Origin: Streptomyces sp. SPB162
GTDB taxonomy: Bacteria > Actinomycetota > Actinomycetes > Streptomycetales > Streptomycetaceae
Assembly (NCBI RefSeq): GCF_029504575.1
Contig: NZ_JAQFII010000002.1
Coordinates: forward strand, 434,001-498,000
Direction: 5' to 3'
Length of the DNA: 64,000 nucleotides
The position numbers were made by a program, and so were the translations under genes. Below the pieces are notes generated by a model that ran no database searches, was not told the DNA's origin, and was given only the letters and a program-made list of their open reading frames with translations. Of the stretch, positions 51,561 through 61,151 are shown piece by piece. The stretch's first letter is position 1, and each line of letters begins with the position of its first letter.

Positions 51561-52391
51561 CTATGAGCTCGTAACAAGATCATGATCGGGTCTTCTGAAG
51601 CGTCTCCAGCAGATCAGGCTGCAGGCCCGAGAGACCAAGGCATCGTGGAGTTCGGTGCGGCGTTCCCAACGGACGGCCAGGCGCTTGAACTGGTGGAGCA
51701 GGGCGAAGGTCTGCTCCACGACATAGCGGAGCTTGCCCAGAACCTGGATGTTCGGGGCCCCCTTGCGGGAGATGACCGGCAGGATCCGGCGTCTGCGGAG
51801 CTCTTCGCGGTTCGGGTTGGAGCCGTGTCCCTTGTCTCCGAGCAGGGCTTCAGGACGCCTGCGCGGTCGGCCGGGGCGGTCGGCGACGGGTGGGATGCCG
51901 TCGACCAGGGCGAGGGTCTGGGGTGACGTCGTTGACGTTGGCCGCAGTGGTGATGACCTTGAGCGGGGTGCCGCGGCCGTCACAGATCAGGTGGTGTTTG
52001 CTGCCCGTCTCGCGCCGTCCGACCGGCGACGGACCGGTGTCGGCTCCCCCTTTTTCGCGCGGATGTGGGATCCGTCCACGCACGCGCGAGACCAGTCGAG
52101 TTCGCCCGCCGCGTTCAGTTCGGCCAGCAGGATGCGGTGCAGCCGGTTGAAGACGCCGCCCGCCTGCTGCCAGCGGTCCAGTCGCCGCCAGCAGGTCTGC
52201 CTGGAGCCGAACCCCAGCTCCAGGAACAGCAGTTGCCAGGCTATGTCGTTGTGGAGGACGTACAGGATGCCCTGCAGACACAGCCGGTCTGCCACCGGCC
52301 GCGGCCCCGGCGACCGCTCGGGCCAAGGCGGCAGGACCGGCTCGATCAGCGCCCACAAGTCGTCGTCCACGATCCACGGCCGACTACTCAC
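51561..52391 (-). pseudogene. IS5-family transposase, frameshifted
   Basis: N-terminal WIVDDDLWALIEPVLPPWPE and DIAWQLLFLELGFGS..CWRRL; catalytic Asp in ELDWSRACVDGSHIRAKKG; then other frames give TGSKHHLICDGRGTPLKVI, LGDKGHGSNPNREELRRR and GKLRYVVEQTFALLHQFKRL (with the catalytic Glu). At least two shifts (near 52035 and 51925) separate these blocks, so it is inactive as read unless some are sequence errors. Confidence 0.8.
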
Positions 52392-52466
52392 ACCACCACG
52401 AACGGCCGAATCGCCAGATCAGTCACGCCCGACCAGGCCACTTCAACAAGATCGTGTGACGAGCTC
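51565..52466. mobile_element. IS5-family insertion sequence
   Basis: About 902 bp with inverted repeats starting GAGCTCGTAACAAGATC at the left and the complementary GATCGTGTGACGAGCTC at the right (imperfect), flanked by TAT on both sides. Contains one frameshifted transposase on the minus strand. Confidence 0.78.
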
Positions 52467-52614
52467 TATGCCAGGGACTGGACGCAGATGGGTATTGGGG
52501 ACCGTTGCGTTCACGGGCGCAACCCGCAGTCCGACCTCGTAGAAGAACGCGGCCCCTCGTAGCGACTGCAGCGCCGCGGCTGCTGGCAGGCGACGGAGTC
52601 GGAACAGTCAGCGC

Positions 52615-53121
52615 TCAGTCTGGCCGGGTCGTGCCCCAAGACGCGACCAGTTCTGGCAGATAGAGCATTGCTCCGGTCTGTGTGGTGGCAAGCGCGAGCC
52701 GCTCCGCGAGCGTGTCGATATTGATGTCACGGCGTGTAGCAGTTCCACACTTGTTGATCAGGGGCAGCAGGCTTCGCACGGTTGCTTCTACGTGCGCGAC
52801 GACGGGTGTGTGACCGCCTCCTGCGGGGATCGCCACCGCAGCGGCCGGCTGTACGAGGCCGGCATCTGTCAGTACGGTGCACAAGCGCTCGCCCAGGTCC
52901 GGGTCGCGACCTCCGGCGCTGATACCTGCACGAAGCCAGTCCCTGCACTGATCGAAGAGCTGCACCGGAGGAACCGCCTGCGCCCGCGGGATGGTCCTTT
53001 CCTGAAAAGTCACGATGCCGCCGGGACGCACATGGCGAGCCATCGCCCTGACCGCTGCCGCGGGATCGTCGAGATGCAGGAGAACGAGCCGTCCGATCAA
53101 CGCATCGACGGGTTCCTGCAC
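52615..53121 (-). pseudogene. SAM methyltransferase, N-terminally truncated
   Basis: 168 codons. It starts inside a methyltransferase core: DALIGRLVLLHLDDPAAAVR and VRPGGIVTFQE are motif II/III, followed by the C-terminal lid (NIDTLAERLALATTQTGAML). SAM-binding motif I is missing; transposase remnants abut upstream. Confidence 0.6.
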
Positions 53122-53183
53122 TGCCAGGGCGGGCAGTATGGCCTCCTGGAGGTCACGCTGCGCAACCGCTGGAGCAGCGGCCC

Positions 53184-53340
53184 GGCGGCGGTAGTGGCTC
53201 GCTTGAATCGGGCCTGGTGGCGGCGTCGCCAGTAGGACCAGCGGAGCCGGTGGGCCGTGTCGTGGACGCGCCGAGCGATGAGGATGATGGACAGGCGCGC
53301 GATCTCGCTGCAGGTGAGCGGGATCAGGTAGTCCGGTCCG
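53184..53340 (-). pseudogene. IS701-like transposase C-terminal remnant
   Basis: Reads YLIPLTCSEIARLSIILIAR then HRLRWSYWRRRHQARFKRAT, the typical end of IS701-type transposases (RRHQA box). Only about 50 codons remain, between the methyltransferase fragment and the helical-repeat gene. Confidence 0.55.
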
Positions 53341-53391
53341 GAGGGGCGGGGGTCCGTCGGGGTCTTGAGGTGGCGTGTCCGACGGCGAAAC

Positions 53392-54687
53392 TCAATGTGT
53401 GCTTCCGCAGGGGCAGGGGACGACGACGGTGCTCCCCGCTCCGGAGCGGCCCCGACGCAAGGCGCCGGGTACGTGCGCGAGCAGCGCGCGAACATTGCGA
53501 AGAAGATGGCGGTTGCCAAGTAGTTCACGGCGCAGCAGGACGAAGACGGCGAGGGTCATGTATGGGGCGGCGTGGAAGGGCTGTCGGCGGCTGAGGTGAA
53601 GTCTCCCCAGGGCCCACGCGAACTGCAGTACATTACGTGGGGCGTTGTTGCTTTGCGCCGCCTGCAGTGCCTTCCTGAGGGAGTGTTCGGCCCTTTGGTG
53701 ATCTCCCTTGACGATGTGGAACTCAGCCCAGGCGTTCTGCAGTTGCGCCGCGCCCACACCGAATTGACGGGCTTGATGGTTGATCCGCTCGGCTTCCAGC
53801 AGATGGTATTCCGCCTCATGGATCGGACCGTGACGGAGAAGGATCTCGGCCAGGCGCACATGATGGAACCCCCGCCCGACCAGCCGTCCCGGAGCCAACT
53901 CCTGAGCTTCGACGAAGTGGAGCAGCGCTGACTGGTACTCCCCGCGGGACGCCGCCACGCGACCACGGTAGTGGAGGGCGGTGGAGACCGCCTGGGCGAG
54001 GAGGGGATCGTCCCGAAGATCGGCGGCAGCGTCGCCCGATCCGACTGCGATCGCCCGCTGGAACCAAGCGTCGGCGCCGTCTGGATCGGTGTAGAAGTAG
54101 CACATGCCACGAGCAGCCAGCAGTTCCGCCCAATGGGAGGCGGCGACGGCGGATGCGGCGAACTGCGCTTCCGTGTTCGCCAGGATGCGCAGGGCCTTGG
54201 CGTACTGGCTGGTGTCGATCAAATAGTGAGCGAGGACATTACGGGAGCGCACTGCATCGTCGTTCACGGCGGCGAAGCGGGCGGCGTTATGGATGGCTCT
54301 CTGCCGTTCGTCACTGGCGTTGTCGAGATTGGCATGACACGTGGCGACGGCAAGCCACAGGGCGGTCGTACCGCCAGCAGCATCGCTGATGGCCTGCACC
54401 GCGCGCACCGCCTTGCCGAGAAATGCCTTGTCCTCACCGAACGAGGAGCTGGATTCACCCTGCATGATCATGCTGTCAAGAACGTGGGCCACGAACCGGC
54501 GGTAGAGGTCGGTCGACGCCAGCCGGGGAATATCGGCATCACGCGGGAGCCGGTCTACAAGTGCCGACGTGCCGAGACGGGTGTTCGCCAGGGCTTCCCG
54601 CATGCTGTTCTCCAGCAGCTCAGGAGCAACCAGGGTGAAAGCGTTCTTCCACGTCGTATCGGGATTCCCCCGGTACGCGTAGCTCAT
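53392..54687 (-). CDS. TPR-like helical-repeat protein coupled to the STAND NTPase
   Basis: 431 residues, almost entirely helical. Tetratricopeptide-like pairs are visible, for example AAASRGEYQSALLHFVEAQE-type helices (VAASRGEYQSALLHFVEA), RHGPIHEAEYHLLEAERI, FHIVKGDHQRAEHSLRKAL. No membrane segment. The ATG overlaps the NTPase stop (ATGA), so the pair is translated together; in one-protein STAND systems such repeats form the sensor half. It may detect the trigger or hold the NTPase off. Cargo of an integrative element. Confidence 0.8.
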   Translation of the reverse strand: MSYAYRGNPDTTWKNAFTLVAPELLENSMREALANTRLGTSALVDRLPRDADIPRLASTDLYRRFVAHVLDSMIMQGESSSSFGEDKAFLGKAVRAVQAISDAAGGTTALWLAVATCHANLDNASDERQRAIHNAARFAAVNDDAVRSRNVLAHYLIDTSQYAKALRILANTEAQFAASAVAASHWAELLAARGMCYFYTDPDGADAWFQRAIAVGSGDAAADLRDDPLLAQAVSTALHYRGRVAASRGEYQSALLHFVEAQELAPGRLVGRGFHHVRLAEILLRHGPIHEAEYHLLEAERINHQARQFGVGAAQLQNAWAEFHIVKGDHQRAEHSLRKALQAAQSNNAPRNVLQFAWALGRLHLSRRQPFHAAPYMTLAVFVLLRRELLGNRHLLRNVRALLAHVPGALRRGRSGAGSTVVVPCPCGSTH

Positions 54688-55991
54688 GAGCGCTGCGTGG
54701 TGAAGTCGTAGAGCAGGCTGTGGATCGAATACCGCTTGTTCACCTGTGAAGGTCGCACCAGGCTCATCCGGCAGGAAGACCTCAGTATCGCTGCGAAGGT
54801 GCCGTCGCTTTGAATGCCGCTGACCCGCTGCAGTTCCCGGTATTCAAGGCTGTCCCCCGCCCGCTTCGTGCCGAAGGCACCGATTAGGCGAACCACGTTC
54901 TCCTGGCCGTACATCCCCTCCAGCTCGTTGAGCGACCGAGTGAAGAGATAGTCGCGCACCTGATGGCCCAAGGCCCTGCCGTCGCCGCCCGCGCCGTTTC
55001 CCAGGTCGCTCAGATCACCGAGCACCATGTCGATGGCACGAGCGCTCTCCAGGTAGGTTCGCACCACAAGCTTTATCAGGAACGGATTCCCCTCCGTGCG
55101 CTCCGCGATGACCCCCAGCTTTCGGTCGGGCAAAGCGACGAGGCTCGGATCGTCAACGCCCAAGTGGCGGACGAAAGCGAGGGCATCCTCGTCCTTAAGG
55201 GGCGGAACCATCCGGCTGACCACGCGCCGACTGCGCTCCCGATGCCGGCTGGTGAGCAGCAATCGATGCGGCTGGCGCAGCCCCAGCCGTTGCAGGGAGT
55301 CCACAACGCTGGTGACATCCTCCAGGCCCTCCAGGTTGTCGACGACGAGGAGGATTCGTTCCTCAGGGCTTAACGCTTCGATGTGGTCGTGAAGCCGTTC
55401 CTCCCAGAGCTCCCGGCTGACCTCCGTACCAAGCCCCAACTGGCTTGATATCGAGCCGATGACGTCCTGCCAGTAGGCCAGCGCGAGAGGGTCCCGCTCA
55501 CTGAAAGCGTTCTCGCGGGCCGCATTCTTTGCGGAGGCCCAGACGATATGGTCGAACTTCCCGGAACGACGACAGAGGCCGACGACATCGAAGGCGACGG
55601 CGGTTTTTCCGGCTCCCCCAATCCCGTACAGGCTGAGTATCCAGTTGCCACCGGCACCGGTCAGCACTTCGGCCAACTGTGCGGTGAGAGTATCTACGCC
55701 GAACAGCCTGTCATGCTCTACGCCGTTGGCATGACGCCGCCATGCGTCATCGGCACCGCCGGATGGGTCGGGTTCGAGCACCTCGGGCACGGTCTCCGCT
55801 GCGGTGGTGCGGGAAAGGCTCTCCACTTCCGCCTTCCCCAACCCGAAGGGCAACTCGACGGAGAAAGCCCGGCCGGTGCGCAACGCCAGGAATACCCCAA
55901 CGGCGAGGCCGCCGACGACGGCCACAGCGACCACGGAAGCAAGTGCCCAGCCGCCGAGGTGACCGGCGAGAGCGTCGATCATGTCCTTCAA
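54684..55991 (-). CDS. Membrane-anchored STAND (NB-ARC-like) NTPase
   Basis: 435 residues from a TTG at 55991 with GGGAG 6 bp upstream; an ATG at 55982 is the alternative. N-terminal membrane helix (WALASVVAVAVVGGLAVGVF, about residues 15-34), linker, then the NB-ARC core: Walker A GIGGAGKTAVAF, Walker B ILLVVDNLEG, sensor-like LLLTSRHRER, and GNPFLIKLVV in the position of GLPLAL, then a winged-helix-like region. STAND ATPases act as signal switches in bacterial immunity and regulation. The membrane helix could be the effector (depolarisation). The sensor repeats are on the coupled downstream gene. Confidence 0.85.
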   Translation of the reverse strand: MKDMIDALAGHLGGWALASVVAVAVVGGLAVGVFLALRTGRAFSVELPFGLGKAEVESLSRTTAAETVPEVLEPDPSGGADDAWRRHANGVEHDRLFGVDTLTAQLAEVLTGAGGNWILSLYGIGGAGKTAVAFDVVGLCRRSGKFDHIVWASAKNAARENAFSERDPLALAYWQDVIGSISSQLGLGTEVSRELWEERLHDHIEALSPEERILLVVDNLEGLEDVTSVVDSLQRLGLRQPHRLLLTSRHRERSRRVVSRMVPPLKDEDALAFVRHLGVDDPSLVALPDRKLGVIAERTEGNPFLIKLVVRTYLESARAIDMVLGDLSDLGNGAGGDGRALGHQVRDYLFTRSLNELEGMYGQENVVRLIGAFGTKRAGDSLEYRELQRVSGIQSDGTFAAILRSSCRMSLVRPSQVNKRYSIHSLLYDFTTQRS

Positions 55992-56995
55992 AGTAACTCC
56001 CGCTCAGGTATGCGGTGATGACGCCAAACTAGCAAGTTGCGGCGTCCCCATGTCCACTTACCGTGCGATCGTTACGAGACCCGGTCCCGAGGTGCTGAAG
56101 AATATGTCGGAGATAGATCCAGTGGACTCGGTGCAGAGGGTCAGGACGGGCGTGGCGCCGGTGTCACCAAGGCCCCTCACCTTCACTATGTGCCGAACTG
56201 CATCGCAGTGGGGGAGTTCTTCCGGGGGAGGCTCCAGGTCTACCTTTAACACAGGGAGGACGGCTCGGACGCTGGTTCCGTAGCCCGGCGATCTCGACAT
56301 AGGCACGGTCGAGGGACGCGGGCGGGCACGTGGTCCGGGCGCGGAGAGACCTGATGCTGACCCTGTCCGTTCTCATCGGCTGCCCATGCGGCTTCGGACA
56401 GTGCAGCGGCCGTGGCCATCATGACCGATGCTTCATTCCGCACGCTACAGTCCACGACGGGGCCGTTGGCCTTCGGTTTTCCCCGGAACTGCTCGAGCAC
56501 GGACGCATAGTTGTGCGCACAAACCCTGCGAGTGACGGCAACATAGCGCGGGATCGCCGGTTAGCCAAACCGGCGATCCCGCGGATCTTGACGGTCCAGC
56601 GGCACTGCCTCGCCACCTCGCGGGAACCCGTCGATACGGTCATCCCTGCAGAACGCAGCGCCGCCAGCAGCGCCTCACCACGCCCACGGCTCCTTCGGAG
56701 CCTGCTCCAGAACCAATCCAGGACTCCGAAGATATCGCCAGGATTCATCAAACCATCAAGTCTGACCTCCTTATGCCAGGAGCCCCTTTGAGGCCGTTTG
56801 GGAGGAGCTGACGGGTATCGACGTTCTCCGTAAGAGAACTAGCAGCAATCGGGCTGGACTTCGCGCGCTTTCTACTTAATTTTGTGTCTTGCCCGAATCC
56901 AACCCGGCGCCCTTGAAATTTCCCTCCCCGCCGCCCCTCGAAATCCACGACCGCTTTCCGCACCCAACCCTGTCTTTCCAACCTCCGGGAAGTTC
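55992..56995. other. About 1 kb without a convincing gene
   Basis: Lies between the NTPase and xis. Several short open frames overlap on both strands; one on the minus strand near 56600-56751 (MNPGDIFGVLDWFWSRLRRS) looks partly protein-like but loses sense after 60 codons. A perfect hairpin stands at 56547. The stretch 56820-56960 is less G+C-rich than its surroundings and may hold the xis promoter. Confidence 0.4.
56547..56583. repeat. Perfect 16-bp inverted repeat
   Basis: CGCGGGATCGCCGGTT / AACCGGCGATCCCGCG with a 5-nt spacer AGCCA. Could be a terminator stem or a protein-binding dyad; no U-run follows. Confidence 0.6.
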
Positions 56996-57261
56996 ATGCA
57001 CCCAAACACACCGACCACCGAAACTCGCCGCCCCGCGCATCATGAGCCCTCGCCGGGCCTATTGGCCGATGGGTGGTACACAACCGAGGAAATAGCCCGC
57101 CTGCTGCGGGTGGACGCCTCCTCGGTCCGCCGATGGAGGACGGCACTGCCCCCGCAGGGACCGCCTTCGTCCGGCTGTCGCCACGGGTGGTGATGTACGG
57201 CGCCGCCGACGTCGAAGGGTGGCTGACTGATCGCCGCATCGACCCCGCACAGGCGGTCTGA
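56996..57261 (+). CDS. Excisionase-like helix-turn-helix protein (one apparent frameshift)
   Basis: About 88 residues after correction. DGWYTTEEIARLLRVDASSV then RRWR is a MerR/HTH_17-type DNA-binding helix-turn-helix of Xis proteins; the second frame continues AFVRLSPRVVMYGAADVEGW then LTDRRIDPAQAV. The frames join near 57152-57160 (GGACCGCC), where one base seems missing. The stop overlaps the integrase ATG (TGATG), the usual xis-int arrangement of actinobacterial integrative elements. Confidence 0.72.
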
Positions 57262-58564
57262 TGTCCTGCATAGAGCAATTGCCGATTGCGGTGCCGGTGT
57301 CGGCCGATATCGAGCGCCGCGCGAACCGGTCTGTCCCCTACCGAGCACGCGTGCGCTGGACCGATCCCCACACCGGCAAACGCCGATCCCTCGGAAGCCC
57401 GGGGCAGCTCCGAGGAAGCCCAAAAGTGGATCGACGCGCCGCTGGCCGCAGCCCTGCGCGGGATCGATCCGACCCGGTCCAATCAGTCCCTGGCCGAGTT
57501 CGGGAACGCCAACATGAGCCTCGCGCTGCGCGGCCTCGAGCCCAAGACCACCGACCCTTACCTGGCGGGGTGGCGGCTACGAGTGGTACCCAGCCTGGGC
57601 CACATCCCGGTCGCGATGATCAGCAATGGTGCTATGGACCCTGTACGGGTGGATCGCGGACGAGTGCGGGCGCTCCACGGTCAAGAACAGCCTGGCAGTC
57701 CTGGTCCGGGTGATGGAGCAGGCCGAGGACGAACTCGACGACCCCCGCACCCTGGCCCTGCCCAACTGGCCGGCACTTACCGTCCTGGCCACAGCGCTGG
57801 TAGCACGCTCCCACGGGAACTTTGCCGAATGGGGCGAGGTGGCGATCTTCATGGCCTGCACCGCCGCCCGCATCGGCGAGGCATCCGGCGTGCGGGTCAA
57901 GGACATCGACCCGGTCAACTGGATCTGGACCGTGCGACGCCAGACCACCCCCTCCCCCGGCGGCCTCGCCGACAAGGGAACCAAAGGCAAAGCGGCCCGC
58001 CGCGTCCCGCTCATCGAGGAAGTGCGGCCCCTGATCGCACAACGCCTGCTCACCGCGGGCCCCAACCCCGACGCCCGGCTGTTCACCGGCCCGCGCGGCG
58101 GACGCATAACCACCGCCGTCCTGCGCGACGCCACCCACTGGGACGCAGTCGTCAGCTCACTGAGCCACGAAAAGCTGCGCCGCCACAGCCTGCGCCACAC
58201 CGGGCTGACGTGGATGGCCGACGCCGGGATGCCACTGCACGTCCTGCGGCTCATCGCAGGCCACGGCTCCCTGCTCACCACCCAGCGCTACCTCCACCCC
58301 GACCTGCAAGCCATCGTCGCCGCCGGGCGATCGCTTAGCGCCCATCTAGTGCTCTGGCCGGAAAGGTTCACCGGTTCGCGACGCCCGGCACGGCACTTCG
58401 CTGCGTGGTCGGAGTCGTCCGAGTACGCCCGGTACGAGGACGATCCTCCGCCGTGCGACGCACCACGCCGGACGCCGCCAACCAGGCAAACCCTTCCGGC
58501 CAGAGCACTAGCTGGAGCCGCCGGACCCTCGGACCCGCTCGCCGCGACCCTGCGGGCCTTGTAG
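57261..58564 (+). pseudogene. Tyrosine-recombinase integrase of element 2 (two apparent +1 shifts, MITE inside)
   Basis: Corrected length about 433 residues. Catalytic boxes are present: TAARIGEASGVRVKD (Arg I), RRHSLRHTGLTWMADAG (HxxR), IAGHGSLLTTQ and RYLHPD (Tyr). Extra bases in GGGG near 57401 and CCC near 57644 break the frame; dropping one base in each restores SLGSPGSSEEAQKW and MDLYGWIADECG. A 160-bp MITE at 58349 adds 54 codons in frame after SAHL; the catalytic Tyr lies before it. If the two shifts are sequencing errors the enzyme may be active. Followed by terminator and att repeat 3. Confidence 0.8.
58349..58508. mobile_element. 160-bp MITE with IS630-type ends inside the integrase gene
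   Basis: Bounded by TA at 58347 and 58509 and inverted repeats GTGCTCTGGCCGGAAAGGTT / reverse complement AACCCTTCCGGCCAGAGCAC. The empty-site version exists at 48.75 kb (CATCTGGCTGGAGCC against CATCTA[...]TAGCTGGAGCC). Ends resemble the IS630-type element at 32994 (GTGCTCTGACCGCATAGGTT), so that transposase family could have moved it. Interior encodes no gene. Insert plus TA is 162 bp, a multiple of three. Confidence 0.85.
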
Positions 58565-58712
58565 AAACCGGACAATGCAGGAGCAACCATTCGCGATCAT
58601 GGCCCCCAAGGAAACAGGGCCTGATCAGGGGTTTCTTCCCCGGCGCCATCCCCAGCTGGTCCCCAAGTACCTGACGGACCGTCACGTTGACGTCTAGTCA
58701 GAGCAACGCAAA

Positions 58713-58752
58713 AGGCCCGCTGACCTGGGATTTCTCCCAGGTCAGCGGGCCT
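58713..58752. terminator. Terminator between int and att-like repeat 3
   Basis: Same 18-bp perfect hairpin as at 48958. Confidence 0.85.
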
Positions 58753-58762
58753 TTCAGCACCG

Positions 58763-58804
58763 TCGGGACGACAGGATTTGAACCTGCGACCCCTTGACCC
58801 CCAG
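58763..58804 (-). repeat. att-like repeat 3: 3' part of tRNA-Pro(GGG)
   Basis: Minus strand reads CTGGGGGTCAAGGGGTCGCA and on to CGTCCCGA. It diverges after the anticodon loop (AACGGCG), so it is not a full tRNA. The 260 bp to its left match the segment beside repeat 2 almost exactly. Confidence 0.82.
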
Positions 58805-59186
58805 AACGGCGAGTTAGGGGTTTCCGCAGGTCAGATCGCACCTCGCGCACGGTCAGTCGCGTCTTCGAGCTGGGATTGAGCGCTCGCGTGCGTAGCGTGT
58901 GGTCCCAATGTGGTCCCATGCACCCGCGACTGGCGGAGCGTCACATCTGATCGGTCGCCGGAGTCCTGCTCTCATTCCGTAGATCTTTCAGACGCGCGCT
59001 CCGCTGCAACCTGATTGCGGAATCTCGCTGGCCGAAGTCTAAGAGCGGCAGTCACAAGACGAGTGGCGAGGCACGCGGCGTGCCACTGAGCAGGAGTCCT
59101 ACTGGATGGTATTTGAAGCGGAAATAGCGTTCTGGCCGCATAGTTGCTTAGGTTGGGGCATTCTGGAGCAATGACCTCTTCCTCAT
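58805..59186. other. Gene-free stretch right of att repeat 3
   Basis: About 380 bp with no open frame that looks coding. A+T content rises towards 59100-59180, where the promoter of the following gene is likely. Nothing else recognised. Confidence 0.5.
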
Positions 59187-59615
59187 GTGCTAGGAGTCGC
59201 CTTGAAGTTGGTGGATGCTGCCCCGATCTTCGTAGCCACGCTCACGGTCGCTGGAGGCATAGTCCAGGCGCGGCGAAAGCGACCGATGACAAGGGAGATT
59301 GTTAAGCAGGACGTCGAACTACTCGGCCTCCTCCCAGCAGACAGCGACGCCAAAACGATCTTGCAAAGACACATCGACAACACTGTGCGCAAGATCGTGG
59401 AAGACGAGGACCAGCGGACTCGCGATCCCGCCGGCTCCTGCCTGGCAATTGGTTTCCTCGTAGTCGCCCTCGGTCTCCTGATCGTCGGCCTCGATCGTGG
59501 CGGCGCTTGGTGGTGGCTGAGCATCCCTGCTGTAGTAATCGGGCTACTGGGCGGTGTCGGCCTAGGGCAGGACGCAATTCCGAGACGCCGCGATGCACGA
59601 GGGCGTCCGCTCTAG
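59187..59615 (+). CDS. Small membrane protein, unknown
   Basis: 142 residues. An N-terminal amphipathic part (LVDAAPIFVATLTVAGGIVQ), a charged middle (KQDVELLGLLPADSDAKTIL, RHIDNTVRKIVEDEDQRTRD) and two C-terminal membrane helices (CLAIGFLVVALGLLIVGL and WLSIPAVVIGLLGGVGLG). No family recognised. Confidence 0.7.
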   Translation: MLGVALKLVDAAPIFVATLTVAGGIVQARRKRPMTREIVKQDVELLGLLPADSDAKTILQRHIDNTVRKIVEDEDQRTRDPAGSCLAIGFLVVALGLLIVGLDRGGAWWWLSIPAVVIGLLGGVGLGQDAIPRRRDARGRPL

Positions 59616-59847
59616 TCAGGGCAACCTGAAGACTCCGCCTGGCACGCGGCTGTTCATCGCCCACGGGCGCCCCCTGCCTGGCCCAGCGCCTCGATGCGAA
59701 CTGCGGGCAGAACGATCGCAGACGGTCACTGAGCTGACCAAACGGGCTCCCAGGTGTACGGGCGATCGACTACGGGGGGCTGGTTGCTGTACTTGGCTGC
59801 CATACCGCGGTCGGCCCACGCGCGCTCGCCGGGGCCGAGCCCTAGCG

Positions 59848-60354
59848 CTACAAGACGTTGTTACGGTCCCAGTACTGAGCCTCAAGAGCGGAGGACTCAC
59901 GGTAGCGCTGGACCAGTTTCTCGAAGTTCTGCCCTTCCAGGGGGGAAGCGAGCGTGCGCCGTGTGCGGATATAGGGCTCGATGGCGGCCCATACCTGAGG
60001 AGGCGACCGGTGGAAGCATGCCAGAACCAAGTCGAAGTCCAGCAAGCGGCAGTCAACCAGCACACCGAGCATTTCAAGTTGATCGTGCAACTGCCAGAAC
60101 TTGTGAAAATCGTCGGGATTCAAGCGTGCCGCATTAAATTGCTCCGGTGGTCCGAACTCACCAGACAGGAGTCGGTACCGAAAACTGCGAGCCGCCGGAG
60201 CGTGGTACTTCTCTTGGAACGACAGGAGAAGACTCACGTGGCGTGCGTGACGGGCTTCCTTGATCTGCGAGAAGGCGAAGAATGATGCGACAATCACCAC
60301 GATTGTACCGATTGCGGCACTTATGGCACCTACTGAAGCCCACATGTCCCCCAT
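59848..60354 (-). CDS. DUF4760-like membrane protein
   Basis: 168 residues from the ATG at 60354 (MGDMWASVG). One N-terminal membrane helix (SAAIGTIVVIVASFFAFSQI), then a soluble helical domain: RHARHVSLLLSFQEKYH, FHKFWQLHDQLEMLGVLVD, PQVWAAIEPYIRTRR, NFEKLVQRYRE. The layout fits DUF4760-type proteins of unknown function, frequent in mobile and defence-rich regions. No operon partner is evident. Confidence 0.68.
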   Translation of the reverse strand: MGDMWASVGAISAAIGTIVVIVASFFAFSQIKEARHARHVSLLLSFQEKYHAPAARSFRYRLLSGEFGPPEQFNAARLNPDDFHKFWQLHDQLEMLGVLVDCRLLDFDLVLACFHRSPPQVWAAIEPYIRTRRTLASPLEGQNFEKLVQRYRESSALEAQYWDRNNVL

Positions 60355-60577
60355 AACCCTAAGTACAGCACTTGGTGAGCTTTTCGAACAGCCCACGGGC
60401 GCCTTCAGCCTCGCCAACCCACGTAGCTAGTTGGGAAGACCAGGGAATGGATGCCAGCCGACCTGGGAAGCCTCTGACCTGGCCCGGAGCGGAAGCGTCG
60501 CCGGGGCTCCCCGTGAGTCCCCGCCGCTTCCCGCCGGACCGGGCACGGATCGGGCACACCGCTACACCGCAGCGAAG

Positions 60578-60866
60578 CTAGAGACCGCGGAGCGCCTCGG
60601 CAAGTTCTGCGTAAGCGCTCCAGCAGACGATGCTGCCGTCATCGTTCAGGCTGCCGATGTACCAGGCGTCGTCACCGATTGCCTTGACGATGGCGAGGCT
60701 GTGGAACCCGAGAACGATCTAAGGCAGAAGCACCTCTTCGGGAAGATCGCCGACCGCGCCAATAGATCACCCTGCGGTCCATACTGAGCGCTGTGGCTTG
60801 CAGGTCGCCGGAACGATCGCGAATCTGCTGATGGCTCCATCCGGCTGGCAACTGCACGTCTTCCAT
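60578..60866 (-). pseudogene. Small hypothetical protein, frameshifted
   Basis: Minus strand starts MEDVQLPAGWSHQQIRDRSG then LQATALSMDRRVIYWRG; in another frame the end reads AIVKAIGDDAWYIGSLNDDG then SIVCWSAYAELAEALRGL. Both halves look coding and together give about 95 residues, but two indels lie between 60690 and 60760. Either a decayed gene or sequence errors. Family unknown. Confidence 0.45.
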
Positions 60867-61151
60867 GCGGCCATCATCGCACCCGCGTGCCGGCGGGTGC
60901 CTCAACGCTGCTGTACTGCACTGGCTCCGGAGGCCGATGGCGTCCCAGGGGTTCCCGCAGCTCAGGCTGCCTGATGCGCGCCCCCCGCCTCCCGCCACCC
61001 CGCAAAAATACGCCGCGCCTGCGAAGGTGTCGCATGATCACCATCGACGTCGGTGTGGTCACCGCTGCGCCCATGCCTAGGGGGGTATACATGCGAGCCT
61101 CTATGCGCGCGGGTGCGCCACAATCCGCTCGGCTTTCTCTACCATGAACAG

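Noticed and set aside
61078..61093. GGGGGGTATACATG upstream of 61152 as a CsoR operator
   Set aside because: It matches the sequence before the first copZ gene over 13 bases but has no left TACCC arm; only a half site.
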